A DNA stretch of 64,000 nt, from assembly GCF_000316665.1 (NCBI RefSeq), contig NC_019678.1:8279001-8343000 (forward strand). The letters run 5' to 3'. Below are positions 44,601 through 52,700 of the stretch, piece after piece (within the stretch, counting starts at the first letter, position 1; each line of letters opens with the position of its first letter). The notes beneath the pieces are model-generated. The model saw nothing but the letters and a program-made list of their open reading frames with translations. It was not told the DNA's origin and did not search any database. The position numbers and the translations under genes were made by a program. This stretch comes from Rivularia sp. PCC 7116. GTDB taxonomy: Bacteria > Cyanobacteriota > Cyanobacteriia > Cyanobacteriales > Nostocaceae.

Positions 44601-45681
44601 TCTTGACGGAGAACAAGGTAATGATTGGTTAAGTGGTGAAGAAGGACAAGATACTCTCAAAGGTGGTGCTGGTGATGACCATCTTTACGGAGGTGATGAA
44701 ACTCCTAATGGTGATTCGGCAAATGATGAACTGTGGGGTGGTACTGGTAATGATTATCTTAATGGAGAACAAGGTAATGATTGGTTAAGTGGTGAAGAAG
44801 GACAAGATACTCTCAAAGGTGGTGCTGGTGATGATCATCTTTACGGAGGTGATGAAACTCCTAATGGTGATTCGGCAAATGATGAACTGTGGGGTGGTAC
44901 TGGTAATGATTATCTTGGTGGAGAACAAGGTAATGATTGGTTAAGTGGTGAAGAAGGACAAGATACTCTCAAAGGTGGTGCTGGTGATGATCATCTTTAC
45001 GGAGGTGATGAAACCCCTAATGGTGATTCGGCAAATGATGAACTGTGGGGTGGTACAGGGAATGATTATCTTAATGGAGAACAAGGTAATGATTGGTTAA
45101 GTGGTGAAGAAGGACAAGATACTCTCAAAGGTGGTGACGGTGATGATACTGTTTACGGAGGTTTGGAAGAAAATCCCATCGGCGATTCAGCAAACGATCA
45201 ACTATGGGGTGGTGCTGGTAATGATTATCTCGACGGAGAACAAGGTAATGATTGGTTAAGTGGTGAAGAAGGACAAGATACTCTCAAAGGTGGTGACGGT
45301 GATGATACTGTTTACGGAGGTTTGGAAGAAAATCCCATCGGCGATTCAGCAAACGATCAACTATGGGGTGGAACTGGCAATGATTATCTTGGTGGAGAAC
45401 AAGGTAATGATTTTCTCCGTGGGGAACAAGGTAACGATACTTTAACTGGCGGTACTGGTGCTGATGTGTTTGCATTCGAGGTGAATGAGGGGATTGATAT
45501 TATTGAAGACTTTTCTGCCTCTGACGGAGATAAAATTCAAATAGGCACTAGTTTTAACACAATTGACAAAAGCCAATTCAGTTACGATAGCACTACAGGT
45601 GATTTAAAATATTTTCATACCCACTTTGCTACTTTAAATACTGATTCTGGTTTTGATGTTAACCAACTAACTTTTGCATAA
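38608..45681 (+). CDS. Giant RTX protein with metallopeptidase-like and EEP nuclease/phosphatase domains
   Basis: A 2357-aa protein, probably exported by type I secretion. Residues about 32-140 contain three degenerate copies of a roughly 45-residue unit (NLNNLVLALGNQEKNDKYL). At about 225-385 is a segment with EEIGHFVDSEIN (330-341), resembling a zinc-peptidase helix but lacking the first His. Residues 403-650 are an EEP domain: N409 (GTWNVYHG), E448 (LQEVK), H560 (TWHNE), D591/N593 (GDLN) and H643 (SDSHFAL), so catalysis on DNA, RNA, phosphoinositide or sphingolipid is plausible. A long beta-rich region (about 780-1440) follows. RTX repeats at about 1460-1530 are split from the main RTX block (about 1740-2285) by a fascin-like beta-trefoil insert (1533-1665) with three repeats. 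The C-terminal 70 residues (ADVFAFEVNEG onward) fit a type I secretion signal. No ABC exporter is in the window. Confidence 0.93.
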   Translation: MSKTMKTYKTISNKFGKVRDSKKSLLDKNLLFEFLNDEQLANRYFSPAAGFNKSVKFLAPLISDADDFDSANLNNLVLALGNQEKNDKYLTFTEPSKSVKYSNTLVFGSDDFNSQNFNHLLLGFVNQKVNDDYLTSLPLSVSNSSNAPVLVGAEASQSNQKLQKNAAVNNKTLENNNDTVISRTISEVSKNPETQLDETKVKDNLTVVFAENLEIDNSSELELLDIYGIVDTALQDTYNYLGKFRFDSEYSQKLKTAFGTGFNQKVADNLFDKFADGNFTDIPTIKVVNRSAIYGGNGAFSADTGLVYLATEFLAENSQNTARVTDVLIEEIGHFVDSEINEFDSPGDEGDIFSELVQGNTLSDEELQALRAENDTVTVVRNGEEVTTIPNKSNITIENNNTLRVGTWNVYHGNSQTGNITIPEHLKRINYISKYGIKNNIDLIVLQEVKNSTQQPLLDDLLKFKNGQNPQKYDTQGLSKLTAGYSYEIVSKEYPSSNLTPNKQTTDGYLILYNPSTINQISNPQHYQPNAFTKNGTQYRPPIYFTVNKNGSKYNILTWHNETETSGAKTTLPQLTNVLSNTNQQFILLGDLNVKPNFLNQPNILPQQAGRHNNLSYITTDNGAVVDLLPNPNDQTKLKSDSHFALFAEIQSATSSAQSFTNTKVRSKARLNAGPNRSHNPYNYNNITYEYSGNQAVPSWENQLIQIGKNERFFTPLKTVDGGKVTVRKETVDGKTKEFVYIEKNSSGISPNVYSAIGNKTSSALFKGDVKFDTETLKGTITENGDSDDSDDSGFKLLGGIEVFFEGLSFDEDESGSPQLRLQGSMLLPGELVGGNGLEVAINGEDYIGFSDNGVSITGGSVKLPGENTLNILGLLEIKANDAEVQFDFDNQEATLQGTFSIPSLKDATFELNGGNYIKIKKTDAGLDFSMVADINASNIPLFGEWEIENINLNINTPNDSFVVNALLKTPGTPIELELAFNEGKLTQITGSSGVGTDFNFLGAAIDIQTVNVIVDRNTGDNEPWDPEFSLQGEIEIPQLKGLKGSLTGNNKLIVTKDGVELTGAKLSLDEIKFGNWRLRDIEVEYNAQQGIFAGGATLSDSTGIEIGVFLEFDKDGLKRIAANASDLKLLDFTVSDVEVDFTIDKNREDNQPWDPEFVLGGKITNNKVSAGWKIKEAAFKIDTTNNQTKIFAAGTIEIPSGVEVDATVYWNGNELESIEIDVEDLNKPIGKPIAFLQSMSGSYQGSTTEFSGSVGITLGPQIDLQQIRIPFVDIPQEKVSLLRLDLTATVTPEYFNGKGEVTLLGGLLGSRTGEINLNWKHNSFLAKTELDILWGLIKADASLIGRGRGESQFDIYAFAEGSINVPNIIPVIGGFKLGSGGAYFQFIDDGDMSNDYVAAWGQFLFWDVAFKFGFDGSINLINPQISQFARDNIADLEHNINNSYNTPADLQISPEGTIEGKGTPGDDFLKGQDDDNTLDGGDGNDVLSDRAGNNLFSGGAGNDILIGGWGNDTYVFDTDDAQGADTINETMIAVKTFHNTYVKASRPDTGNWHLAQNSFIGDWEKFTVVNNGDGTISLRTFHEHHFWKADNIGRDVFGYWNVQQNSYIGDWEKFRVESHSDGRISFKTFHGNFAHYVRAYDGNGNGIDQVRDLGNWQKFWVENQDNNSKDTLDFSETTTKTINLDLSNPGQQQINENLALTLGITIGSQTFINIENAAGGSLNDTLRGNHLDNRLLGKNGNDWLSGEDGRDTLIGGAGDDYYLGGGAGNDYLDGEQGNDWLSGEEGQDTLKGGAGDDHLYGGDETPNGDSANDTLLGGTGNDYLNGEQGNDWLSGEEGQDTLIGGTGDDHLYGGDETPNGDSANDELWGGTGNDYLGGEQGNDYLDGEQGNDWLSGEEGQDTLKGGAGDDHLYGGDETPNGDSANDTLLGGTGNDYLNGEQGNDWLSGEEGQDTLIGGTGDDHLYGGDETPNGDSANDELWGGTGNDYLGGEQGNDYLDGEQGNDWLSGEEGQDTLKGGAGDDHLYGGDETPNGDSANDELWGGTGNDYLNGEQGNDWLSGEEGQDTLKGGAGDDHLYGGDETPNGDSANDELWGGTGNDYLGGEQGNDWLSGEEGQDTLKGGAGDDHLYGGDETPNGDSANDELWGGTGNDYLNGEQGNDWLSGEEGQDTLKGGDGDDTVYGGLEENPIGDSANDQLWGGAGNDYLDGEQGNDWLSGEEGQDTLKGGDGDDTVYGGLEENPIGDSANDQLWGGTGNDYLGGEQGNDFLRGEQGNDTLTGGTGADVFAFEVNEGIDIIEDFSASDGDKIQIGTSFNTIDKSQFSYDSTTGDLKYFHTHFATLNTDSGFDVNQLTFA
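43837..45420 (+). repeat. Tandem coding repeats of the RTX block, including an exact 339-bp duplication
   Basis: The unit is 156 bp (52 aa: NDYLDGEQGNDWLSGEEG, then QDTLKGGAGDDHLYGGDE, then a TPNGDSAND linker), with an occasional extra 27-bp insert (NDYLGGEQG). The block 43915-44253 and the block 44254-44592 read identical over all 339 bases when compared by eye. Later units are near-identical, and the last two carry a variant linker (GLEENPIGDSAND). This indicates very recent expansion by unequal crossing-over or slippage. Confidence 0.92.
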
Positions 45682-45772
45682 AATCAGGAGTAAATTTGAT
45701 ATCCTCAGAATCAAGTATTTAACCCTCACGAGTCAATATCACTTGCTGCTTTATAAACTGTAAAAATACAAA

Positions 45773-45801
45773 AGCTTTGGATACGGGGATTATCCAAAGC
45801 T
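45773..45801 (+). terminator. Hairpin after the giant RTX gene, probable terminator
   Basis: AGCTTTGGATA and TATCCAAAGCT form a perfect 11-bp stem with a 7-nt loop, 91 bp past the stop codon. It is A-rich upstream (TAAAAATACAAA) and only weakly T-rich downstream, so it may work in both directions or simply stabilise the 3' end. Confidence 0.55.
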
Positions 45802-46146
45802 AAATAATTGGCGTTGCTGAATCGAAACATGAATTAATGAAAGCTCATATCTGGGATGCCCCTAAATCGTCCAATCATGAGGGACTTGAACTAATTTTTC
45901 TCTCCCAAAATTAGGCTACGGTGTACACATAAGTCTTACAATCCTATCTGGAAGCGACTTTTTAACTCAAACAAAAATCGCTTAAAACCTCTCATTGCGA
46001 GCGAAACGAAGCAATCCCAGCACCTTGTGATTGCTTCGCTTCGCTCGCAATGACGATTTAACAGGGTTCAAAACATTGAAACGTATGTGGAGAATACTTG
46101 TGTGTATAGGATAGCCAGAATAGGGGGGGAAAGAGGGGCAAATCTG

Positions 46147-46343
46147 ATATCTTGCGCCATTGTCGTTAAACCCGAATACCCACCTTGTAAGCCGGAGGCT
46201 TTCTCGCAGAGAAATAAATTCCAAGGCTAATATATAAAGTACGTTGAAAAGCACTAAAAGCCTTGCTCAGTCTTCTTTAGAAGACTTTATGTATTAGCCT
46301 GAGAATTGATTCTAAGGCGGTTGTTGAGAATAATGCAAGATGT
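46147..46343. repeat. MITE-like repeat family C, copy near 46.2 kb
   Basis: 197 bp bounded by ATATCTTGCGCC and AATGCAAGATGT, imperfect inverted ends. It shares CTTGTAAGCCGGAGGCTTTC, GGCTAATAT, and the AAATTCCAAGGCT / AGCCTGAGAATTGATT inverted pair with the copy at 54554-54796. An internal AGTCTTC/GAAGACT hairpin is present. Confidence 0.75.
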
Positions 46344-46765
46344 AAGGCAAATCATACTTTTGATCGGCAACGCCTAATCAAATTTTAATTTACCCACTAT
46401 TTATTCTATATTCATAGAAAAATCAAACAGCTTTATTTTAGGTATATATAAACAAAAATCATACAAAATCTTCACAAAATAGCCATAAAATCAGTGATTT
46501 CATCTTGTTATAATCACTGATGTCATCGCCTGCATCTAGTAATATTTTTATCTGTCATTTTAGCCGATTATGTTTTTTTAATCGGTAGCGAGGGCTGAAA
46601 AATTTCTATTGGGGAAATCATTAATTTCAAGAAACACTTTTTATAACCTTTATCCAGTAAGGATTTAAGATTTTCTAAAAATATGTTTCTTTCATATCTT
46701 GAACTAAGTAGCGATCGCCATTTTCCCGTTACTGCATCAACCTACTATTTTTTATCTGTAAAAAC

Positions 46766-49700
46766 ATGAATCAAAACGCTCTCAAAATTGTGACAATAGG
46801 AGATTCCATTACTCAAGCGGAGAATGGATACAATTCCTACAGAAAAGAACTATGGGAACTACTAAACGAAGCTGGATATAATGTTGATTTTGTAGGTTCT
46901 GAAAATAGAAACAAAGATGGTGGTAATTTTGAAGATAGAAGCTTCGATCCAGATCATGAAGGTCATTGGGGATGGCGAATAGATGAAATTATAAATGGTA
47001 GAGGTGGAGATAACCTATCTGATTGGTTAACTGGTTATACACCAGATGTGGCTTTAATTCATCTTGGTAGTAATGATGCAATTCAAAGCAATTCTGCGGT
47101 TAGCTCTGTGGAGGAACTCAAACAAGTTATAGATATCCTCCGCCAAGATAATCCGAATGTGACTATTTTCCTCAGTCAATTGATTCCTGCGGTGAATGGC
47201 GGTTTCAACAATCGAATACAGCAATTAAATAGCCTCATTCCCGGAATAGTTGCAGATAAAAATCAAGCTAATTCCCCTGTGATTCTAGTAGATCAAAATT
47301 CAGGGTTTAATGCGAATACAGACACTTATGACGGGGTTCATCCCGATCCTAGTGGTGAAGCCAAGATGGCTCAAAAATGGTTTGATGCTTTAAAAAACTA
47401 TTTTGATTCTGTAGGTATCAACCCTGATGATGGGGATTCTTCACCTCCTCTCCCTACTAATAATTCCCCCAATGCAGTCAATGACGCTTTTACTATCAAC
47501 GAAAATACTAGCGATAATCTCCTCAGAGTTTTAGCAAACGACAGCGATAGCGATGGAGATAGTCTGGCGGTTAGTATTAATGCTCAACCAGGAAATGGCT
47601 CTCTTAATATTGTTCAAAACGAATTTTTTTACACTCCCGATGCAGATTTCACCGGAGTCGATACTTTTACCTATCAAGTAGACGATGGTAATGGAGGTAC
47701 GGATACTGCAACAGTTAACGTTACTGTTAACAATGTCAATAATATTCCCCTAGCTGCTAATGATAGTGCTTCTACCAATGAAGATACAGCGGTAAGCATA
47801 AATGTCTTGGCAAATGACAGCGATGCAGACGGAGATAATTTAAATATTGCATCGGTAAGTTCGCCGAATAATGGAACTACGGCAATTGTTGATAATGAAA
47901 TTGTTTACACTCCCGCAGCTAATTTTAATGGAGTAGATAGTTTTAATTATCAAGTAGAAGATGGAAATGGAGAAACTCAAACCGCTACGGTTACGGTTAA
48001 TGTTGCTCCAGTAAATGACCAACCATTGGCTCAAAATGATGCTGCGACTACAAATCAAGATACAGAAGTAAGCATAGATGTTTTGGCAAATGACGGCGAT
48101 ATCGATGGAGATAATTTAACTATTGCCTCGGTTGCTGCTGCTAATAATGGAACTACAGCAATTGTTGGTAATGAAGTTGTCTACACTCCTGCATCTGGCT
48201 TTAGTGGAGAAGATAGTTTTACTTACTCTATCAATGACGGCAGCGGAGTTAATCAAACAGCACAAGTCAACGTAACTGTTGCCGCAGTCAATCCTACAAA
48301 CCCTACAAATCCTACCAACCCTAGCACTAGAGTAGATGCTGGATTGCTCGCTCTTTACAACTTTGATGAAGGAAGCGGTGATACAGTTTTCGACGTATCT
48401 GGAGTCGGCACAGCTTTAAATTTACAAATCGATAATGTCAGCCGCACAAGTTGGGGAAATGGAGTACTTAATATAAATGCCCCTAATTTAATTGCCTCTA
48501 ATGGTACGGCGGATAAATTGATCGACGGTATTACTGCCACTCAAGAAATTACTTTAGAAGCTTGGGTAACTCCTGAAAACAGAAGTCAAAATGGTCCCGC
48601 TAGAATTGCTACCCTATCAAGCAATGTCTCTAACCGTAACTTTACCTTCGGGCAAGCCGGTGATGATTATAACGTCCGTTTGCGTACTACTAGCACCGGT
48701 AATAACGGAGTTGGGAGAACAGTTTCTTCTAATGGAGGATTATTAAGTACCGAACTTACTCACGTTATTTACACCCGCGAAGCTGACGGAGACGCTGCCC
48801 TCTACATTAATAATCAGTTAGTAGCAAGCGAAAATATTGGCGGGAATTTATCCAACTGGAATGACAGTTACAGCTTTGCCCTGGGTAACGAACTTACTGG
48901 CGATCGCCCTTGGTTGGGAAGTTTAGATTTATTTGCAGTATACAATCAAGCCTTTGACGCTGGTGAAGTAGAACAAAATTTCTTGGCTGGTGCCGAAGAT
49001 TCCGCATCTCCTCAGACTCCTCCCCCAGATAACAACCCAACAAATAATATTCCCGTTGTTGCCAATGACAGTGCTACTACCAACGAAGATACAGCCGTAA
49101 GCATAAATGTTTTAGAAAATGACAGCGATGCCGACGGAGATGACTTAAATATTGTCTCGGTTGCTTCTGCAAATAATGGCACTACAACAATTGTTAGCAA
49201 TGAAATTGTTTATACTCCCGCAGCTAATTTTAATGGAGTAGATAGTTTCAGCTACGAAATTAGCGATGGCAATGGGGGAATCGAAACTGCTACAGTTACC
49301 GTTAATGTAGCTCCAGTGAACGACCAGCCAATTGCTGAAAATGATACCGCTACTACCAGTGAAGATACTCAAGTAAGCATAAATGTCTTAGCAAATGACA
49401 GCGACGTAGATGGAGATAATTTAACTGTTGTTTCGGTTGCTGCTGGTAACAACGGCACAACAGAAATTATTGGCAATGAAATTATATACACTCCAGAAGC
49501 TGGTTTTACTGGGGAAGATAATTTTACTTACTCCATAAACGACGGCAGTGGAGTTAACCAAACAGCACAAGTAAACATAAATGTTACCGAAGCAGGTTCT
49601 AATAATTCTAGTGAAAGAGTAGATGCTGGATTATTAGCTCTTTATAACTTTAACGAAGGTAGGGGTGACACAGTTTTCGACGTGTCGGGAGTTGGCACAG

Positions 49701-50290
49701 CTTTAAACTTAGAAATAGATAATGTAACCGGAGTTAGTTGGGGAGATGGAGAACTAACTATAAATTCTCCTAACTTAATTGCTTCCAATGGAACAGCAAC
49801 TAAATTAATTGATGGTATAAAAGCCACTCAAGAAATTACTTTAGAAGCTTGGGTAACTCCAGAAAACAGAAGTCAAAATGGTCCTGCTAGAATTGCTACC
49901 CTATCAAGTAATGTCAGCAACCGTAACTTTACATTAGGGCAAGCCGGAGATGATTATAACGTGCGTTTGCGTACTACCAACACCGGCAACAATGGAGTTG
50001 GGAGAACAGTTTCTTCTTCGGGAGGATTGTTAAATACCGAACTGACTCACGTTGTTTACACCCGTGAAGCAGATGGGGATGCTGCCCTCTACATTGATAA
50101 TCAGCTAGTAGCTAGCGAAAACATTAGAGGCGATTTATCCAACTGGGATGATGATTATCGTCTTGGTATCGGTAACGAATTTAGCGGCGATCGCCCTTGG
50201 TTGGGAAGCTTAGATTTATTCGCAGTATACAATCAAGCTTTTGACGCTGGTGAAGTAGAACAGAATTTCTTGGCTGGTTCTGATTTCTAA
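46766..50290 (+). CDS. SGNH/GDSL hydrolase fused to cadherin-like and LamG-like domains
   Basis: A 1174-aa protein. Residues 5-215 are an SGNH hydrolase like family 3 carbohydrate esterases: the GDS block with S14, the GSND block with N103, and DGVHPD with D189 and H192 as remaining catalytic residues. It would remove acyl groups from polysaccharide. There follow three cadherin-like 95-residue tandem repeats (about 231-510; e.g. LANDSDADGDNLNIASVSSP), a LamG/concanavalin-like domain (about 523-745), two more cadherin-like repeats, and a second LamG domain (about 950-1174). The two halves (repeats plus LamG) are internal duplicates. No signal peptide or RTX block is visible, so the export route is unknown, though the domains belong outside the cell. 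It is encoded next to the giant RTX gene. Confidence 0.92.
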   Translation: MNQNALKIVTIGDSITQAENGYNSYRKELWELLNEAGYNVDFVGSENRNKDGGNFEDRSFDPDHEGHWGWRIDEIINGRGGDNLSDWLTGYTPDVALIHLGSNDAIQSNSAVSSVEELKQVIDILRQDNPNVTIFLSQLIPAVNGGFNNRIQQLNSLIPGIVADKNQANSPVILVDQNSGFNANTDTYDGVHPDPSGEAKMAQKWFDALKNYFDSVGINPDDGDSSPPLPTNNSPNAVNDAFTINENTSDNLLRVLANDSDSDGDSLAVSINAQPGNGSLNIVQNEFFYTPDADFTGVDTFTYQVDDGNGGTDTATVNVTVNNVNNIPLAANDSASTNEDTAVSINVLANDSDADGDNLNIASVSSPNNGTTAIVDNEIVYTPAANFNGVDSFNYQVEDGNGETQTATVTVNVAPVNDQPLAQNDAATTNQDTEVSIDVLANDGDIDGDNLTIASVAAANNGTTAIVGNEVVYTPASGFSGEDSFTYSINDGSGVNQTAQVNVTVAAVNPTNPTNPTNPSTRVDAGLLALYNFDEGSGDTVFDVSGVGTALNLQIDNVSRTSWGNGVLNINAPNLIASNGTADKLIDGITATQEITLEAWVTPENRSQNGPARIATLSSNVSNRNFTFGQAGDDYNVRLRTTSTGNNGVGRTVSSNGGLLSTELTHVIYTREADGDAALYINNQLVASENIGGNLSNWNDSYSFALGNELTGDRPWLGSLDLFAVYNQAFDAGEVEQNFLAGAEDSASPQTPPPDNNPTNNIPVVANDSATTNEDTAVSINVLENDSDADGDDLNIVSVASANNGTTTIVSNEIVYTPAANFNGVDSFSYEISDGNGGIETATVTVNVAPVNDQPIAENDTATTSEDTQVSINVLANDSDVDGDNLTVVSVAAGNNGTTEIIGNEIIYTPEAGFTGEDNFTYSINDGSGVNQTAQVNINVTEAGSNNSSERVDAGLLALYNFNEGRGDTVFDVSGVGTALNLEIDNVTGVSWGDGELTINSPNLIASNGTATKLIDGIKATQEITLEAWVTPENRSQNGPARIATLSSNVSNRNFTLGQAGDDYNVRLRTTNTGNNGVGRTVSSSGGLLNTELTHVVYTREADGDAALYIDNQLVASENIRGDLSNWDDDYRLGIGNEFSGDRPWLGSLDLFAVYNQAFDAGEVEQNFLAGSDF

Positions 50291-50329
50291 GTTAACCCTT
50301 AAGTAGGCGGACAAAAATAGGTGTTGCTG

Positions 50330-50430
50330 ATTAAAAGTATGAATTGCCCCTAACCCCCAATTGTGGGGGAACAAGATAATTGAAAGTCCCCCCTAAATGG
50401 GGGATTTAGGGGCAGCCCTTTCAATGCGAA
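50330..50430. repeat. GTTGCTGATT-CCCCTAACCCCC dispersed palindrome
   Basis: The text GTGTTGCTGATTAAAAGTAT, then GAATTGCCCCTAACCCCCAA, is a repeat I know from many filamentous cyanobacteria. GCCCCTAA (50346-50353) pairs with TTAGGGGC (50406-50413), and inner CCCCCAATTGTGGGGG and CCCCCTAAATGGGGG hairpins form a clover-like fold. It lies right after the SGNH gene and may end its transcript. Confidence 0.75.
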
Positions 50431-50512
50431 CATTTATACTAAATTTGGCATTCAATTATGAAGATATAAAAAAAGCTTTTCAGCTTAACTCAGTTTTCTG
50501 TTCTAATGATAC

Positions 50513-51913
50513 TCACGCCCCAGTGCAGTGCGGAGTTGCGGGGTTTACTCGCTTTAGTGGTGGCTGTTGCCATGTGCCATTAATCGCCTCTTGTTGTGGC
50601 AAATAAAGCCGCAAGGATATGAAGAAGCCCTTATCCGGTGCAGGGAGCCAGTTCTTCCTCTTTTTTTCTTCAGTTGGTTGAGCGTGCTGGATATAAAGCG
50701 TCAGTCCCTCATCTTCGTCGAGAACGAGTTCGTTGTTGTCCAACATCGTTGAATTAATAAGATAGCGCTCGATTTCGTTCTTCACGAGAAGCTGCTCGGG
50801 GAGATTGTACATCGTTGCCGACCAGAAAGCGTCAGCCGGTGGCAATCCACCTGGCTCGAAGCGTAGCGTATAACAGACGTCGCCTGATGCATTTAATTCG
50901 TTGCCGTCTGTATCGTCATAGTAGGAAGGATACATAGCCTCTTCAATGGAATTGCCCCAAATGCCAAGAATCGCGCCAGCCATTCGGTACAGGTAAATGT
51001 TACCTGTTTCCGTCAAGTGCTCGCGTGTGCCGAATAGGTCGGCGGCGGTGACTTCTCGAGTGACAAGTTTGTTCTTCTTCAGCTCCAGATAAGCATCCCA
51101 ACCGTCCTTTACACCTTGCTTGACGGCCAGTTTCAATTCCCCCGAGAGTTTTGCCGAGTCAAAGGTCAGACCAGGTCCGATGTTTAGTTTTGCGAAGCGA
51201 GCCATTAATGTCGCTTCCGATTCGTGTGTTGAACAAAACGTCGTAAGCAGGAAGTTCAGCAGCCTGAATACTCTAAGTGAAGTTTCGCCCTCGTTCATTC
51301 TTACGGGAATCGGGTATTTCACCGCTCGCATTTCTGCTGGCGGATGCGTATTGGTAAACTGACTCAGCGGCTGCACCTTGTAACCGTTCTCAATGATGTC
51401 TTCAACCTTCTCTAAGTCATCTGAGTCGAAAAGCTGGGTGCGGTACAATGCTAGCGCAAGACTGGTTTCGCTACGGATAACTGCGATGATTTCAGCAGGT
51501 ATCTGCCCCGTCCAGTCAGGGCCAGCCAGCAAGTACTTGCCTCCGCCATTGCCTGTTGTCCGAGTGCCAACGTATTCAAAATTGTGAGTGTAAGCATCGA
51601 TGAGTTGGATAGAGTAGTATCGTTCAGGATCTATAAGTGGGATCGTCAAAACTAAAGGTTCATCGCGTAGATCTGCGCCAACCACACAGTAAGGTGTATC
51701 CGCGTTCGGTGTCTGAACTGCTGTGTCCGATGGCGTGAACAGCCGTGCTTCGCCAAGTAATTCATTCAAGGGTCCCTTGTATTCGTCATTCTTGGGCCAA
51801 AGAAAGTAGGCAAAAAGAATCCGATAGCTGTCCACCATCGGATACGCGTAAATGAATGCATCTTTCGCAATAGATCGGGCTTCTTGTGGAGTAAGTGTAG
51901 ACGAGTCAGCCAT
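50513..51913 (-). CDS. DUF1254/DUF1214 domain protein, base composition unlike its neighbours
   Basis: A 466-aa protein. The N-terminal DUF1254 shows DAFIYAYPMVDSYRILFAYF and the TPNADTPYC segment. The C-terminal DUF1214 shows LPPADAFWSATMYNLPEQLL and DEGLTLYIQHAQP, a pair that usually occurs together in proteins of unknown activity in proteobacteria and some eukaryotic viruses. There is no signal peptide. The ATG at 51913 behind AAGGAAA is preferred over an upstream in-frame ATG whose leader (FFWRRYCWVAHYYKG) looks non-coding. Sampled lines are about 50-57% G+C, against the clearly AT-rich surroundings, and I see no HIP1 site; both point to recent transfer. Confidence 0.88.
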   Translation of the reverse strand: MADSSTLTPQEARSIAKDAFIYAYPMVDSYRILFAYFLWPKNDEYKGPLNELLGEARLFTPSDTAVQTPNADTPYCVVGADLRDEPLVLTIPLIDPERYYSIQLIDAYTHNFEYVGTRTTGNGGGKYLLAGPDWTGQIPAEIIAVIRSETSLALALYRTQLFDSDDLEKVEDIIENGYKVQPLSQFTNTHPPAEMRAVKYPIPVRMNEGETSLRVFRLLNFLLTTFCSTHESEATLMARFAKLNIGPGLTFDSAKLSGELKLAVKQGVKDGWDAYLELKKNKLVTREVTAADLFGTREHLTETGNIYLYRMAGAILGIWGNSIEEAMYPSYYDDTDGNELNASGDVCYTLRFEPGGLPPADAFWSATMYNLPEQLLVKNEIERYLINSTMLDNNELVLDEDEGLTLYIQHAQPTEEKKRKNWLPAPDKGFFISLRLYLPQQEAINGTWQQPPLKRVNPATPHCTGA

Positions 51914-52268
51914 TCTTAATTTTCCTTTATAATAATGTGCTACCCAACAATATCTTCGCCAAAAAAAAAGAGTATCAAAAGAGAGGGCTGATGTAGTAAA
52001 GTTATTGTCTTCCACAACTACAACTTAATTGCTATCAATAGCCCATGTTCGACATATTAACACTATTACAATGTTTGCTGCTATTGGATAAAAGTAGTGG
52101 ATGGGACTTGTTTCAAGCGTGGTTTAGCACGCTTGGAGTAGGCTTTGCTCAACTTTAGACTAGGTTTATGCCCAATCAAAATAAATGGTTTAAATCTTAC
52201 CCTTTCCTAGACGAATAAAAATTGTTTTTTATCTAATATATTCCTAGTCGTATTTCAGATAAATAAAG
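51914..52268. other. Divergent intergenic region
   Basis: About 355 bp between the DUF1254 gene and the AraC fragment. A hairpin CAAGCGTGGTTTAGCACGCTTG near 52113-52134 stands out (8-bp stem CAAGCGTG/CACGCTTG). The composition returns to AT-rich. Nothing else is recognised. Confidence 0.4.
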
Positions 52269-52700
52269 GTGTGTCAAACTCAGAAGTTAAGCAATACAGT
52301 CTATGAATTCGATGGCTTTAGTTTTTATAGTTCTCTAGAGCAGTCTACTCACTGGTACGAACATAGTCATGAAGAAATACAGATAACCCTACCACAAAGC
52401 AATGCTCTAGCTTGGATGAAGTTACAATCTCCTAATGGTAAAAAATACGTTCGGCAAATAAAACCAGGTCAAGTTTTGTTAGTTACATCCAATCAATCTC
52501 ACGCTCTTGAATGGCAACAAACGGCAGAATTAACGCTTTTTTATCTTAGTCCTAGTTTTTTGGCAAGTGCCATAGGTGATTCAATAGAAGAATATCAGCT
52601 AGAAATTGATAATAACTTTTTATTGATGAACGATACTTTGATTAAAGAAGTAGGTGTAATTTTCCGTAATTATAGTCGTTTCCTGGGGAAAGTTTACTAA
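52269..52700 (+). pseudogene. AraC-family regulator, N-terminal half only
   Basis: 143 codons from a GTG start. The product has the cupin-like sensor half of AraC regulators (THWYEHSHEEIQITLP, VRQIKPGQVLLVTSNQSHAL, LTLFYLSPSFL), then stops after LIKEVGVIFRNYSRFLG. The two C-terminal helix-turn-helix motifs that bind DNA, about 100-120 residues, are missing. The last 80 bases overlap the similarly truncated Crp-type gene on the opposite strand. The simplest reading is that a deletion joined two gene fragments head to head, so this is no longer a working regulator. Confidence 0.75.

Larger units (their letters stand above)
45682..46765. other. Intergenic region between the two giant genes, made of repeats
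   Basis: Besides the terminator-like hairpin, this 1.1 kb holds GGCGTTGCTGAATCG (from 45809, a relative of the repeat at 50330), GGCTACGGTGTACACA (45913), a perfect 11-bp CATTGCGAGCG/CGCTCGCAATG palindrome with longer imperfect arms (45995-46052) and a family C repeat (46147-46343). The final 400 bases before the SGNH gene are AT-rich with one HIP1 octamer near 46711. No gene is seen. Confidence 0.6.

Noticed and set aside
43837-45420. Regular direct repeats that could suggest a CRISPR array
   Set aside because: The repeats are in-frame 156-bp coding units for RTX motifs, with no variable spacers and no cas genes.
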